The notes: generated by a model not told the origin, from the sequence alone. Counted from the stretch's first letter, positions 43,817-55,796 are shown. The stretch is DNA of 64,000 nt from Streptomyces peucetius (GCF_025854275.1 NZ_CP107567.1:558001-622000), one strand, 5' to 3'. A program made the numbers and translations.

Positions 43817-45559
43817 TCAGGCCGTTGTGGGCACGATGTCCTGTTCCGCCCAGACGACCTTGCCGTGGGGGGTCCGGCACGAACCCCAGCGCCGGCAGAG
43901 CATATTGATCAGTTGCAGGCCCCGGCCGCCTTCGTCGTTGAGCGTCGCGTGCTGGATGAGCGGCAGGTCGGGGCCCGTGTCGGACACCTCGACGACCAGC
44001 CGCTCGTGGCGCAGCATGCGCAGTTGCCCGGGGCCGCCGCCGTAGCGCAGGGCGTTGCCGACGAGTTCGCTGACGACGAGTTCGGTGGTGTCGGCGAGGC
44101 CGTCCAGGTCCCAGCCGGCCAGTTGTTCCACCACCAGCCTGCGGGCCGCGGAGGCGGCCGTGGCGTCGGGCGGCAGCGTCCAGACCGCCAGGTCCTCCCC
44201 CTGGCGCGGTCCGTACGCCGTGGCGACGAGCATGACCGCTTCGTCGAAGCGCTTTCCGGGGCCCCAGCCACCGGTCAGCAGCTCGCACGACTCGAGCTCC
44301 GCGGCACCGGCGGCACCGGCGGCCTTGCGCAGCCGCGCCAGCTGCACGTCGACGTCCTCCGCGCGGATCTTGATCAGACCGTCGGTGTAGAGCATCAGCC
44401 GGTTGCCGGCGGGCACGGTTATTTTCGCCGGGTCGTACGGGATCACACCGGCGCCCAGCGGCGCGCCCACCGGTACGTCGACGTACTCGGCGTTGCCCGC
44501 GGTGTCCACGAGCAGCGGCGGCGGATGGCCGGCCGTGGCGAGGGTGCACTCGGCGGTGGCGGGGTCGTACACCGCGCACAGGCAGGTGGCGACCTGGTCG
44601 TCCTCCAGGTCACGGGCCGCGAGGTCGAGCCGGGCGAGGACCCGCTCGGGCACCGTGTCCAGGGCGAACAGAGTGCGGGCGATGGCGCGCAGCCGGCCCA
44701 TGGCCGCCGCCGCCGCGAGTCCGTGTCCCATGACGTCGCCGACGACGAGGGCGGTCCGTCCGCCGGGGAGGGCCATCACGTCGTACCAGTCGCCGCCGAC
44801 GCCGCTCGCGTCGGCGGTGGGCGCGTAGTCGGCGTGGACGTCGAGGCCGAGCGTCCTGGGCGTGGAGCGCGGCAGCAGATTGCGCTGGAGGCTGACGACC
44901 TGCTCGCGCTCGCGTTTGTACAGGCGGGCGTTGTCGACGAACACGGCGGCGCGGGAGGCGAGTTGCTGGGCGAGCACGAAATCGGTGCGGGAGAAGGGGG
45001 GCCTGCTGCCGGCCCGGACGAAGTCGGCCACACCGAGCAGCACTCCACGGGCGATCAGGGGCACCACCATGTAGCTGTGCACCCCGGCCGCGCGCATCTT
45101 CTCCGCGGCGCTTGCGGTGGGCGCCACCCGCGCGAAGTCGTCCCGGGTGAGCCGGCTCATCAGCAGCGGCTGCCGGCGCATCAGGGCGCGGACCGCGATC
45201 GTGTCCTTGTTCACCGAGGTCAGCTCGCCCACCGGATCGGGCTCGAGCTGCATGAGGCGCGGTACGGCGGAGACGGCGATCGCCCGCATGACGGGCCGCT
45301 CGCCGTCCCGGCCCGCCTCGACGTGCTCGCCGCGCAGCGCCGACTCGAGCAGGTCGATCGCCGCGCCGTCCGCGAGCCGGGGCACGACGAAGTCGGCCAG
45401 TTCCTGCGCCGTCCCCTCCAGGTCGAGCGTGGTACCGATCTCGGTGCCGGCGAGGCTGAGCCACTCAAGACGGCTGCGCATCCTGAACCGTTCGGCCACA
45501 GCGGCCGCCCGGCGCACCGCCGGTCCTCCGGCCCGCCGCCCCCATCCCGGATGTCTCAC
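43817..45559 (-). CDS. GAF-SpoIIE-HATPase serine phosphatase
   Basis: 580 residues from GTG 45559, which has GAAGG seven bases ahead; ATG 45583 in the same frame lacks a ribosome site. GAF at about 35-200 (HSYMVVPLIARGVLLGVADFVR), SpoIIE-type phosphatase at 225-440, HATPase at 455-575. All metal-site motifs are intact: GGDWYD, VGDVMGHG and YTDGL, so this member should be catalytically active. Its ATPase part has ELVGNALRYGGGPG and DEGGRGLQLINML. It probably regulates a partner-switch cascade controlling a stress or developmental sigma factor; no anti-sigma gene is adjacent. Confidence 0.9.
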   Translation of the reverse strand: MRHPGWGRRAGGPAVRRAAAVAERFRMRSRLEWLSLAGTEIGTTLDLEGTAQELADFVVPRLADGAAIDLLESALRGEHVEAGRDGERPVMRAIAVSAVPRLMQLEPDPVGELTSVNKDTIAVRALMRRQPLLMSRLTRDDFARVAPTASAAEKMRAAGVHSYMVVPLIARGVLLGVADFVRAGSRPPFSRTDFVLAQQLASRAAVFVDNARLYKREREQVVSLQRNLLPRSTPRTLGLDVHADYAPTADASGVGGDWYDVMALPGGRTALVVGDVMGHGLAAAAAMGRLRAIARTLFALDTVPERVLARLDLAARDLEDDQVATCLCAVYDPATAECTLATAGHPPPLLVDTAGNAEYVDVPVGAPLGAGVIPYDPAKITVPAGNRLMLYTDGLIKIRAEDVDVQLARLRKAAGAAGAAELESCELLTGGWGPGKRFDEAVMLVATAYGPRQGEDLAVWTLPPDATAASAARRLVVEQLAGWDLDGLADTTELVVSELVGNALRYGGGPGQLRMLRHERLVVEVSDTGPDLPLIQHATLNDEGGRGLQLINMLCRRWGSCRTPHGKVVWAEQDIVPTTA

Positions 45560-45683
45560 CGAACCGCCTTCCCCTGCCGTCATTGGATCAAGTATGGGGC
45601 GCGGCGCGCCGCAGAGCACCCGGACTGCGGCACCCTGTTCGGATCGGCGGCCCGTCGACGGGCCCGCGCCCGCGCCGGTGCCC

Positions 45684-46781
45684 CTACCGGCGTCGTGCCG
45701 GGGAGCCGCGCATCGCGGAAGGGCTGGTGCCGAACCACCTGGTCACCGCGCGGCGCAGGGTACGGGCGTCGCTGAAACCGAGCATTCTCGCGATCCTGTG
45801 CAGAGGGAGGTCGCTCGTCGTCATCAGCTCCTCGGCCCGTACCAGCCGGACGGAGTCGACCAGTGCCTCGTAGCTGGTGCCGTGTTCGGCGAGCCGTCTG
45901 CGCAGCGTCCGCTCGCTCATGCCGCGCGCCAGCGCCTGCTGGGCGAGCGGCGGCACGTGGGGCAGCGCCCGGGCGACCGACACCTCCAGCCCCTGCACCA
46001 GGTCCTGCCGGTCCCGCCCCTGCGCCCGGGCCGCGTCGAGGAGCCCGACGACCTGGGCGAGGGTGTACGGGTCGGCGCCGGGCAGCGGGCTGTCCAGCGA
46101 CTCGGCGGCGAAGACCAGCCGGTCGTCGGCCGCGCCGAAGGTGACGGGGCAGCGGAACCAGCGCTCGTACGCGTCACCGTACGACGGACGGGGGTGGCGT
46201 ACGGCGACGGAGTGCGGCGTGAAGTCCTCGCGCCAGGCGTCCCTGATCAGGGCGACGATGCTGCCGAACGCCTCTTCGAGCAGGAACGCCCGCAGCCCTG
46301 AGTCGGTGTACCGGGCGGTCGCCAGGATCGCGGCGCCGGCCGGCACGCGCTCCATGCGGTAGTCGAGCATGGACCCGGTGACACCGTGGTGGCGGACGCC
46401 GAGCCGCAGGGCGTCGTGGAGCGTGGGGCTGGCCTGCAGGCCGAGGCCGACCAGCCCCCATGCGGTCACCCGCTGGCGGCGGCCCACGGCGAGGCCGAGC
46501 GCGGGGTCGCCGAGGTCCCGTATCGCCTCCCTGATCACGGAGCTGCCCTGCCGGTAGGACACCCGCTGGCCGACCGCGCTGAGGGCCGCCTCGCTCAGTC
46601 CGGCGCGGCGCAGGGCGGGGCCGAGGTCGTGACCGCGTTCGGCGGACACCAGGGTGAGGTAGCGCAGGAGGTGGGGGGTGATGGTGGCGGACCCGTACCG
46701 CGGGTCGGTCAGTGGCGCGGTGGACGGAGCGCCGGGGGGACTCCCGGCGGACAGGGCGGGTCCTGGTTCGTGCGTCGCCAT
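45684..46781 (-). CDS. AraC-family regulator with arabinose-binding-like N-domain
   Basis: 365 residues; ATG 46781 has GGGAGG upstream. The N-terminal ~200 residues resemble the Arabinose_bd domain of OruR/ArgR-type AraC proteins (HLLRYLTLVSAERGHDL near 38; GLVGLGLQASPTLHDALRLG). The C-terminal helix-turn-helix pair is clear (ERTLRRRLAEHGTSYEALVDSVR, then IARMLGFSDARTLRRAVTRWFG). It is divergent from the ceramidase gene 260 bases away, so control of that gene is plausible. Confidence 0.87.
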   Translation of the reverse strand: MATHEPGPALSAGSPPGAPSTAPLTDPRYGSATITPHLLRYLTLVSAERGHDLGPALRRAGLSEAALSAVGQRVSYRQGSSVIREAIRDLGDPALGLAVGRRQRVTAWGLVGLGLQASPTLHDALRLGVRHHGVTGSMLDYRMERVPAGAAILATARYTDSGLRAFLLEEAFGSIVALIRDAWREDFTPHSVAVRHPRPSYGDAYERWFRCPVTFGAADDRLVFAAESLDSPLPGADPYTLAQVVGLLDAARAQGRDRQDLVQGLEVSVARALPHVPPLAQQALARGMSERTLRRRLAEHGTSYEALVDSVRLVRAEELMTTSDLPLHRIARMLGFSDARTLRRAVTRWFGTSPSAMRGSPARRR

Positions 46782-47041
46782 CGGCTCACCTCCCGGGCGG
46801 TCACTGTAGGGACTGCGGCCGTGGGAGGACAGAGCCGGTGGCCGCTGAAGTCCCGTTACTGGCCGGTCGGGTCCTCTCCATCGGCCGCCGCCACGGTTAC
46901 CTTCGGTCACACCTGTCACGAACGGCACCGGCCCCGGTGGCGGTGCCGGCTGTCCGGTTCCGGTTCCGGTCCCGGTCCCGCTTCGGGTCCTGGTGGCGGT
47001 GCCGGTCCGTTTCCGGAACAAGGGCGTACGAGGGAGAAGGC

Positions 47042-49117
47042 ATGCGGTTCCCCACAACCAGCTCCAAGGCGGTCTCCCTGCTGCTCGCGGGGTCGCTCGG
47101 CGCACTGGCCCTGGCCGCCGTACCAGGGGCCGCGCCGGCCGGTGCGGCATCCCCGCGGGCGGCGGAGCCGGGGCCCACGACGTACCTGGTCGGCCGGGGC
47201 ATCTCCGATGTGACCGGAGAGGCCGCGGAGGTCGGCATGATGGGCTACTCGAGCTTCGAGCAGAAGGCGACCGGCATCCATCAGCGGCAGCGCTCGCGGG
47301 CCTTCGTCGTGGCCGACCGGACCAGCGGCGAGCGGGTGGTGTACGTCAACGCCGACCTGGCCATGATCTTCCAGTCCGTGCGGCAGGGCGTCATCACCGA
47401 ACTCGGGCGGCGTTACGGCTCGCTCTACTCGGACCGCAACGTCCTGCTGTCGGCCACCCACACCCACGCCGGAACCGGCGGTCACTCCCACCACCTCGCC
47501 TACAACCTGGCCTCGCTCGGCTTCCAGGAGAACACCTACCGGGCCATCGTCGACGGCATCGTCGAGTCGGTGGCCGAGGCCCACGACGATCTGAGGCCGG
47601 GCACCATCACCCTCGGCAGGGGCGAGCTGCACAACGCGAGCGTCAACCGCTCGCGGACCGCGTTCGAGCAAAACCCCGCCCGCGACAAGGCCGCCTTCCC
47701 CGACGCGATCGACCCGGCGATGACCGTGCTGCGGTTCCGGCAGGGCGGTACCGATGTCGGCGCCATCAGCTGGTTCGCCACCCACAACACGTCGCTCACC
47801 AACAAGAACACGCTGCTCAGCCCGGACAACAAGGGCTACGCGGCGTACGAGTGGGAGCACGACGCCGAGGGTGTGCGCTACCTCGAGGACCGGAAGGGTT
47901 TCGTCGCCGCGTTCCCCAACACGAACGCGGGTGACATGTCGCCCAATCTGAACCTGAAGCCCGGCTCCGGACCGACGGAGGACGAGTTCGAGAACACCCG
48001 GATCATCGGTGACCGGCAGTTCCGGGCGGCGCGGCGGATCCACGAGGCGGCGGCCACCCCGGTGAGCGGCAGCGTGGACTCCCGGCTGCGGTTCGTGGAC
48101 ATGGAGGAGGTGACGGTCGACGGCAAGTACACGCCGGACGGCAAGGAGCACCGCACCTGCCCGGCCATGGTCGGCGCCTCGACACTCGCCGGCAGCGTGG
48201 AGGACGGGCCCGCGATACCCGGGTTCACCGAGGGGATGAACAGCCCGGTCGCGAAGCTGCTGGAGCCGTTCGACATCGATCCGCCCGAGTGGCTGGTGAG
48301 CTGCCAGTACCCGAAGGCGAACCTGGTGCCCACGGGGCTGGTCAACGCGGTGACGCCGACGACTCCGACGGTCCTGCCGCTGCAGATCGTCAAGATCGGC
48401 CAGTTCCATCTGGTGGCCGGACCGGCCGAGTACACGATCGTCTCGGGTCTGCGTATCCGCCGTTCGGTCGCCGAAGAGCTGGGCGTACCGCTGGAGAACG
48501 TGCTGATGCAGGGCTACGCCAACGCGTACAGCCAGTACGTCACCACTCCGGAGGAGTACGACCTGCAGCAGTACGAGGGCGGTTCGACCCTCTACGGCAG
48601 GTACACGCTCTCCGCCCAGCAGCAGGAGTTCGCCTCGCTGGCGGCGTCGCTGCGGGACGGCACGCCGGCCGGCAGCGGGCCGACGCCGCCCGACCACTCG
48701 GACCGTCAGACGTCGCTGCAGACCGGTGTGGTGATGGACAACCCGCCGGCGGGCACGCGGTTCGGCGACGTGCTGGCGGAGCCGGCCGCGTCGTACGGGC
48801 CGGGAGCCACCGTCACGGCCGAGTTCGTGACCGGGCACCCGAAGAACGGTCTGCACCGGAACGGGACCTTCCTGGAGGTGCAGCGGCTGGTGGACGGTGC
48901 CTGGGTCCGCCACCTGGACGACGGCGACTGGGACACCAAGTACCGCTGGGTGCGGCTCAACGGTGTGACGGGCACGTCCAAGGCGGTCATCACCTGGGAG
49001 GTGGCCCCCGGGACACCGGCAGGGACGTACCGGATCGCGCACTTCGGTGACTCCAAGAGCCTGTTCGGCAAGATCACCGCCTTCAGCGGGGCCACGCGGA
49101 GCTTCCGGGTCGGCTGA
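47042..49117 (+). CDS. Secreted neutral/alkaline ceramidase
   Basis: 691 residues from ATG 47042 (GGGAGAAGGC upstream). The signal peptide is cleaved after about residue 35. The neutral ceramidase domain carries zinc-site histidines in SATHTHAGTGGHSHH (137-151) and the nucleophile Ser300 in AGDMSPNLN, as in the Pseudomonas enzyme (GDVSPN type). A C-terminal immunoglobulin-like domain ends at 691. It hydrolyses the amide bond of ceramide outside the cell. Actinobacteria do not normally make sphingolipids, so it probably acts on host or environmental lipids. An AraC regulator is divergent. Confidence 0.93.
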   Translation: MRFPTTSSKAVSLLLAGSLGALALAAVPGAAPAGAASPRAAEPGPTTYLVGRGISDVTGEAAEVGMMGYSSFEQKATGIHQRQRSRAFVVADRTSGERVVYVNADLAMIFQSVRQGVITELGRRYGSLYSDRNVLLSATHTHAGTGGHSHHLAYNLASLGFQENTYRAIVDGIVESVAEAHDDLRPGTITLGRGELHNASVNRSRTAFEQNPARDKAAFPDAIDPAMTVLRFRQGGTDVGAISWFATHNTSLTNKNTLLSPDNKGYAAYEWEHDAEGVRYLEDRKGFVAAFPNTNAGDMSPNLNLKPGSGPTEDEFENTRIIGDRQFRAARRIHEAAATPVSGSVDSRLRFVDMEEVTVDGKYTPDGKEHRTCPAMVGASTLAGSVEDGPAIPGFTEGMNSPVAKLLEPFDIDPPEWLVSCQYPKANLVPTGLVNAVTPTTPTVLPLQIVKIGQFHLVAGPAEYTIVSGLRIRRSVAEELGVPLENVLMQGYANAYSQYVTTPEEYDLQQYEGGSTLYGRYTLSAQQQEFASLAASLRDGTPAGSGPTPPDHSDRQTSLQTGVVMDNPPAGTRFGDVLAEPAASYGPGATVTAEFVTGHPKNGLHRNGTFLEVQRLVDGAWVRHLDDGDWDTKYRWVRLNGVTGTSKAVITWEVAPGTPAGTYRIAHFGDSKSLFGKITAFSGATRSFRVG

Positions 49118-49126
49118 TCCGGGCGT

Positions 49127-49258
<132 letters not shown>

Positions 49259-49367
49259 GCTCGGCGCCGTTTCCGGAATGTGATGCTCAAGTTACCCTCA
49301 GATGTAATGACGCTCAGCGCATCGACTCCTTACTCTCCTCGCAAAATCGAGTGAAGGATGTCGCACC

Positions 49368-50291
49368 ATGAAGGCCTACAAGTCCGCCGCCACCGCGGCC
49401 GTCACCGTGTTCGCGGTAGCTCTCACCGCGACGGGATGCGCCGGCGATTCCGAAGGCGCCGGCAGTGGGCCGTCCCGCACGGTGAACGCCGAGGACCTGC
49501 CGGAGCTGCCGACCTACAAGGTGGCCACGGACGTCGACATCGACTCGCCGACGTGGGAGAAGGCGAAGAAGGCCGGGAAGCTCGTCATCGGCGCCAAGAA
49601 CGACCAGCCGTTCCTCGGCTTCGAGGACGAGAACGGACAGCGGTCCGGCTTCGACATCGAGATCGCCAAGATGATCGCCGCCGACCTCGGCTTCTCCTCC
49701 CGGCAGATCGAGTTCAAGACGGTGGACACGGCCGTCCGCGAGGCCGCGATCTCAGGCGGCGAGGTCGACCTGTACGTCGGGACGTACACGATCAACGAGG
49801 AACGCAAGAAGAAGGTCGCGTTCGCCGGCCCGTACTACCTGGCCGGTGCCGACCTGCTGATCCGCGAGGACGACAGGACCATCGCCGGTCCGTTCTCGCT
49901 GGAGGGCAAGACGGTCTGCTCGGCGACGGGGTCCACGGCCCTGGCCGAGATCAAGAAGCCGGAGTACAACACGCAGACGGTCGAGACGCCCAAGTACACC
50001 GAGTGCGTCCAGCGACTGCTCGCCGGCGAGGTCGACGCGGTCACCACGGACGACGCGATCCTCAAGGGCTACGCCGCCCAGCACCCGGACAAGCTGAAGG
50101 TCGTCGGCCAGCCGTTCACCGAGGAGCCGTACGGGATCGGCATGGCCAAGGGCGACGAGGCACTGCGGGACGCCGTCTCCGACGCCCTCCAGGCACACGA
50201 CGAGAACGGCGACTACAAGCTGGCGTACGACGCGACGCTCGGCCTGTCCGGCTCGCGCTACGTCGGGCCGCCGATGGTCCGCCGCGACTGA
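49368..50291 (+). CDS. Glutamate-type amino-acid-binding lipoprotein (orphan)
   Basis: 307 residues with GAAGGA nine bases ahead of the ATG. The lipoprotein signal ends TATGC near residue 24. The family 3 solute-binding domain has LVIGAKNDQPFLGFEDENG and GFDIEIAKMIAADLG near the N-terminus, and YVGTYTINEERKKKVAFAGPYY in the middle. It resembles GluB of the glutamate importer, but no permease or ATPase genes are next to it. It may work with a transporter encoded elsewhere or act as a sensor. Confidence 0.87.
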   Translation: MKAYKSAATAAVTVFAVALTATGCAGDSEGAGSGPSRTVNAEDLPELPTYKVATDVDIDSPTWEKAKKAGKLVIGAKNDQPFLGFEDENGQRSGFDIEIAKMIAADLGFSSRQIEFKTVDTAVREAAISGGEVDLYVGTYTINEERKKKVAFAGPYYLAGADLLIREDDRTIAGPFSLEGKTVCSATGSTALAEIKKPEYNTQTVETPKYTECVQRLLAGEVDAVTTDDAILKGYAAQHPDKLKVVGQPFTEEPYGIGMAKGDEALRDAVSDALQAHDENGDYKLAYDATLGLSGSRYVGPPMVRRD

Positions 50292-50325
50292 CGGCGCCGC
50301 GGCGCGCCCGCCGAAGGCGCCTGTG

Positions 50326-50754
50326 TCATGCCTCGCCCAGATCCGAACTGATCCAGCGCTGCGGCCGCATCCGGATGACCAGCTGGTTCCCGTGGTTCTT
50401 CCAGGCGAAGTCGACGTACGCCTCGACCTTCCCCGGGGCGAGATAGCGGGCGGAGATCTCCACCAGCTGCTCCCTGGTGGCCGGGACCGTCTCGACGACC
50501 GGGCCCTCGACCGAGACGTAGCGGACCGTGGGTTCGACCCGGTCGACCATGAGGGAGAACCGCCCGGCGGCTTCGATCGCCGCCGCCTTGCGGGAGTCCC
50601 GGCCGGTCATGATCCAGATGTCGCCGCCCGGTTCGTACTGGTACCAGATCGGCACCGTGAGGGGCGCCCGGCCGTCCTCGCCGGCATCGACCGCGAGCGC
50701 GGCGACGAGCGGTTCTGCCAGGAACTTCTCACGGTCTTCACGGGTGAGCGCCAC
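50326..50754 (-). CDS. PPOX-fold (pyridoxamine 5'-phosphate oxidase-like) protein
   Basis: 142 residues from GTG 50754 with GAAGGAG seven bases upstream. The split-barrel start is [23 protein letters not shown], followed by [21 protein letters not shown] and a strand with [11 protein letters not shown]. Such proteins bind FMN or F420 and often reduce small molecules; the cofactor here cannot be decided. Convergent with the binding-lipoprotein gene, 34 bases apart. Confidence 0.8.
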   Translation of the reverse strand: MALTREDREKFLAEPLVAALAVDAGEDGRAPLTVPIWYQYEPGGDIWIMTGRDSRKAAAIEAAGRFSLMVDRVEPTVRYVSVEGPVVETVPATREQLVEISARYLAPGKVEAYVDFAWKNHGNQLVIRMRPQRWISSDLGEA

Positions 50755-50866
50755 AGGTTACTCCTTCGTACGCTTCTCGGCCGCCGGGCCCGGCGGCTGC
50801 CCGCCCCGGCTCGTACCCCCGTGTCAACTGCCGTGCCGCCCTGGGATGTTCCCGGCGGGAACGCAC

Positions 50867-50903
50867 AACGCCCCGGCCGGGCACGGAGGCCCGCCGGGGC
50901 GGT
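50867..50903 (-). terminator. Terminator after isocitrate dehydrogenase
   Basis: Inverted repeat with arms 50869-50877 (CGCCCCGGC) and 50893-50901, about 40 bases past the stop of the dehydrogenase gene. The remaining 50755-50943 shows nothing else. Confidence 0.5.
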
Positions 50904-50943
50904 TGCGGAGGCGGGACGGCGGGTGGCGGCCCGCCGTCGCGCG

Positions 50944-53202
<2,259 letters not shown>

Positions 53203-53366
53203 TCAAGATATCCCGTGATCGCTCCCCTCTCGACAGTGCCCTGCCCCGGGCCGTCCCCGGCGGCTCCCCGGGCCGCGATCGGGCGCGCCGCCAACGGCGG
53301 GGTTCCTGATAACCGGTGTGCGTGCCGTGCGGCCTCGCGTAGGCTCGCCGCCGGTTTGGAGGGGGC

Positions 53367-54068
53367 ATGAGCATGGAGCACTTCCGGTCGGCGTTCATCG
53401 CCTGGGCGGCCGGCGGCCGCGGTGCCCCGGCGGCGGCAGCGGCCGCGCGGGAGCTCGCCCGGGGGGCCGGTCTGCGCCGGGTCCTGCTGGTCGAGGGCGG
53501 CAGCGACCGGGCCGCGGTGGAGGCGCTGGCTCCGCGCCTGGGCCGGGATCTCGGCTCGCAGGGCGTCTCCGTCGTGCCGATGGGCGGCGCGACGAACATC
53601 GGCCGATTCCTGGAGCTGGCCGGCCCGCAGGGTCTCGACGTCGAGGCGGCGGGCCTGTGCGACGCCGCAGAGGAGCCCTTCTTCCGGCGCGCCCTGGAGC
53701 GCGCGGGGCTCGGCCCCCACCCGGATCGTGAGGCGCTGGAACGCCGTGGCTTCCAGGTGTGTGTCGCGGATCTCGAGGACGAACTGATCCGGGCCCTGGG
53801 CACCGGCGCGGTGGAGCGGGCGCTCGCCGCGCAGGGCGATCTCCGCTCGTTCCGGACGTTCCAGAAGCAGCCCGCGCAGCGCGAGCGGACTATCGAGGCA
53901 CAGCTGCGGCGATTTCTGGGCACCACCAGCGGCCGCAAGATCCACTATGGGCGGACTCTGGTGGAGGAGCTGGACCTCGCCGCGGTGCCGCAGCCGCTGC
54001 TGCGGCTGCTGGACGGCGCCGGCGCGGCCTCCGGGCCTTACGGGGCCGACCCGGCCGCGCGGGGCTGA
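53367..54068 (+). CDS. TOPRIM (OLD-like) domain protein
   Basis: 233 residues, ATG 53367 with TTGGAGGGGG upstream. The TOPRIM signature is visible as RVLLVEGGSDRAAVEALA near 38-55, with the catalytic Glu and a later acidic pair (CDAAEEPF; VADLEDELI). Stand-alone TOPRIM proteins of this type resemble the nuclease part of OLD-family proteins without the ATPase. The role is unknown; DNA repair or phage defence are possible, but there is no partner gene beside it. Confidence 0.72.
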   Translation: MSMEHFRSAFIAWAAGGRGAPAAAAAARELARGAGLRRVLLVEGGSDRAAVEALAPRLGRDLGSQGVSVVPMGGATNIGRFLELAGPQGLDVEAAGLCDAAEEPFFRRALERAGLGPHPDREALERRGFQVCVADLEDELIRALGTGAVERALAAQGDLRSFRTFQKQPAQRERTIEAQLRRFLGTTSGRKIHYGRTLVEELDLAAVPQPLLRLLDGAGAASGPYGADPAARG

Positions 54069-54095
54069 CCCGCGGGAGGGGTCAGCGGCGGACGG

Positions 54096-54248
54096 TCAGC
54101 GGCCCGCCAGGACGTCGCTGAAGTCCATGACGCGGCCCATCTCCCGCAGGGTCTCCTCGGCGGTCCGCCGGGCATCGGCGGGCACGTCGCCGCGCTCGTC
54201 CACCAGGTCCGCGTAGATCGGGGCGTCGGTACGGTCTGCGGAACTCAT
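54096..54248 (-). CDS. Small conserved acidic protein
   Basis: 50 residues starting MSSADRTDAPIYADLVDERGDVP; AAAGGA lies 11 bases ahead of the ATG. Acidic, helical, no motif recognised. Codon use supports a real gene. Convergent with the TOPRIM gene. Confidence 0.5.
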   Translation of the reverse strand: MSSADRTDAPIYADLVDERGDVPADARRTAEETLREMGRVMDFSDVLAGR

Positions 54249-54378
54249 CTGGAACAGGGTCCTTTCACGGGGGTCGTCTCGTCTCCGCGCCCGACCGCGG
54301 CCGAGAGCAGGCACGAGTGTAAGAGGTGGCCCGCGGCCCCCTGTCGGCGGCCCTGGGTCCCGGGTCCGTTCCGTCTGC

Positions 54379-54484
54379 TCAGGGCTCGATCAGCCCGGCC
54401 CTGATGGCGTACCGGGTCAGCTCCAGACGGTCCCGCAGGCCCAGCCTGCGCAGCAGGTTCGCCCGGTGGCGCTGGACCGTCCGA
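54379..54484 (-). pseudogene. C-terminal remnant of a NarL/LuxR-type response regulator
   Basis: In frame up to a TGA at 54379-54381 the minus strand reads RTVQRHRANLLRRLGLRDRLELT followed by RYAIRAGLIEP, the typical end of a LuxR-type DNA-binding domain (recognition-helix side). The receiver domain and the first half of the helix-turn-helix are missing; upstream sequence switches abruptly at about 54485. Its likely partner kinase remnant lies at 56690-56811 on the same strand. Confidence 0.7.
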
Positions 54485-54608
54485 CCTGGCCCAGATCGGC
54501 CAGCTGGCGTGGACCGGCCGGGCAGCCGTTGTCCACACCACCACCAGCCCGGTGTTCGCCCGCGCGGCCGCCGAAACCTGGTTCCGCGCCCACGGCGCCG
54601 CGGTGTAG
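54485..54608 (+). pseudogene. Unidentified coding fragment
   Basis: The plus strand reads DLAQIGQLAWTGRAAVVHTT and continues ARAAAETWFRAHGAAV to a TAG at 54606-54608 with good third-position bias but no start. It begins exactly where the response-regulator remnant stops, so it is part of inserted DNA. I do not recognise the protein. Confidence 0.35.
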
Positions 54609-54637
54609 TTCACGATCGTGGTCTCACAGGCCTCGCC

Positions 54638-54763
54638 TTAGACCACCAAAGTCTTCAGCTCCGCCTGGTCGACGGACAAGCCCCATCGTGGCTTCGTGCC
54701 GACCCACTCGCCGACGTACCGGCAGTGCGGCAAGTAGCAGGAGGTGTTTGTGTGAAACGCCTC
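54638..54763 (-). pseudogene. Fragment resembling the C-terminus of an HNH/DUF1524 endonuclease
   Basis: The minus strand ends CRYVGEWVGTKPRWGLSVDQ then AELKTLVV and a TAA. Secreted HNH proteins of Streptomyces often end in a C-x-Y-x3-W-x3-K pattern followed by a 'WGLSVD-AE' helix. No HNH motif is left. The assignment is tentative. Confidence 0.3.
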
Positions 54764-54845
54764 CCGAGGGAGCCGGTCGAGAACGCCGGCCCTGTGCAGT
54801 CCCCCCGTCCCTGACGGAGCGCTGCCCTTGCCGGTGTTTCCGCTG

Positions 54846-55433
54846 TCAGTTGAAGATGTCCAGGAGGTCCAGCAAGGAGCCTGCGTCGTCGGCGGGGCGG
54901 GGCCGCATCGGGCGGGGTTCCGGGTAGGTCTCCGCTGCGGCCCTCGCGCGGACAATGTCGGGCCCGCCGCACGCCGCGACCGCGAAGGCGCCGAAAACCT
55001 TGGCGAACGCGGCCGGGTCGCGGAACTCCACGCCGAACGCTCGGCCGTCCCGCAACGGCACCCACACCACCCGGTCGAACCGTATCCATTCCAGCACCGG
55101 CTGATCGTCCGCGGTTGACCGCCCCTCCAGCCACAGCCGCGCCACGTGCAGCAGGTTCACCTTGTCCATCGGCAGCCGCTTGCGCCGCACCCGCAGTTCA
55201 CGCGCCGTCAGCTCGACGCGCTGGTCCTTCTTCGGGTACCAGACGACGCCGATCCCGAACGGCACCCACAGCAGGATCCCGATCACCGGCCAGACCAGAG
55301 CGTCGCCCCACGACCGGAGCAGCCCGCCGTCCAACAGATACAGGGCCCCGAAGACGAGAACCCACTTCGCCGTCATCCGCCAGAACCCAGTGCCCTGCCG
55401 GTACAGGACCCGCCGCTTCCCCGTATTCGCCAT
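54846..55433 (-). CDS. Small membrane protein with PH-like C-terminal part
   Basis: 195 residues from ATG 55433. A basic N-terminus (TGKRRVLYRQGTGFWRMTAKW) is followed by two membrane segments at about 22-70, then a beta-rich domain (VELTARELRVRRKRLPMDKVNLLHV) like bacterial PH-type membrane proteins, and an acidic tail ending LLDLLDIFN. It is inside the decay zone but looks intact. Function unknown. Confidence 0.6.
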   Translation of the reverse strand: MANTGKRRVLYRQGTGFWRMTAKWVLVFGALYLLDGGLLRSWGDALVWPVIGILLWVPFGIGVVWYPKKDQRVELTARELRVRRKRLPMDKVNLLHVARLWLEGRSTADDQPVLEWIRFDRVVWVPLRDGRAFGVEFRDPAAFAKVFGAFAVAACGGPDIVRARAAAETYPEPRPMRPRPADDAGSLLDLLDIFN

Positions 55434-55796
55434 GCCCGCACGCTATCCGCCGCCCCGCAGCTCACGGTAGGCGCCCTTCGCCACCTCGGGGGGGGCGTCA
55501 CCGATGCCACCCGTCGATACGCCTCGCCTTGCTCCGTAAGACCAGGAAGCTCGGTCAGCGAACGATCACACCAAGGAAACGACGTCTGAGTGAGCAGACC
55601 GTGACCATACAACCTCCCTACGGGCGGCGCGATCCCAGCCTCTGACTCTACTCACCCGCGGAATGAACTGCGCTATCCGTATGATTCCCTGACGGATATG
55701 CAAAGACCTGAGAAATTAGGATCATTCCACGGTATCTTCCGGTCAACCTCCCTGTGAAGAGGAGGCGACACGGCCACCGCAACGAATAGGGGAGCT
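55434..55796. other. Lower-GC intergenic stretch
   Basis: 363 bases without a gene. From about 55640 to 55740 the composition falls well below the window average, with a 7-bp hairpin (TATCCGT at 55674-55680, ACGGATA at 55692-55698) and likely promoter sequence for the next gene. The abrupt composition change suggests imported DNA. Confidence 0.45.
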
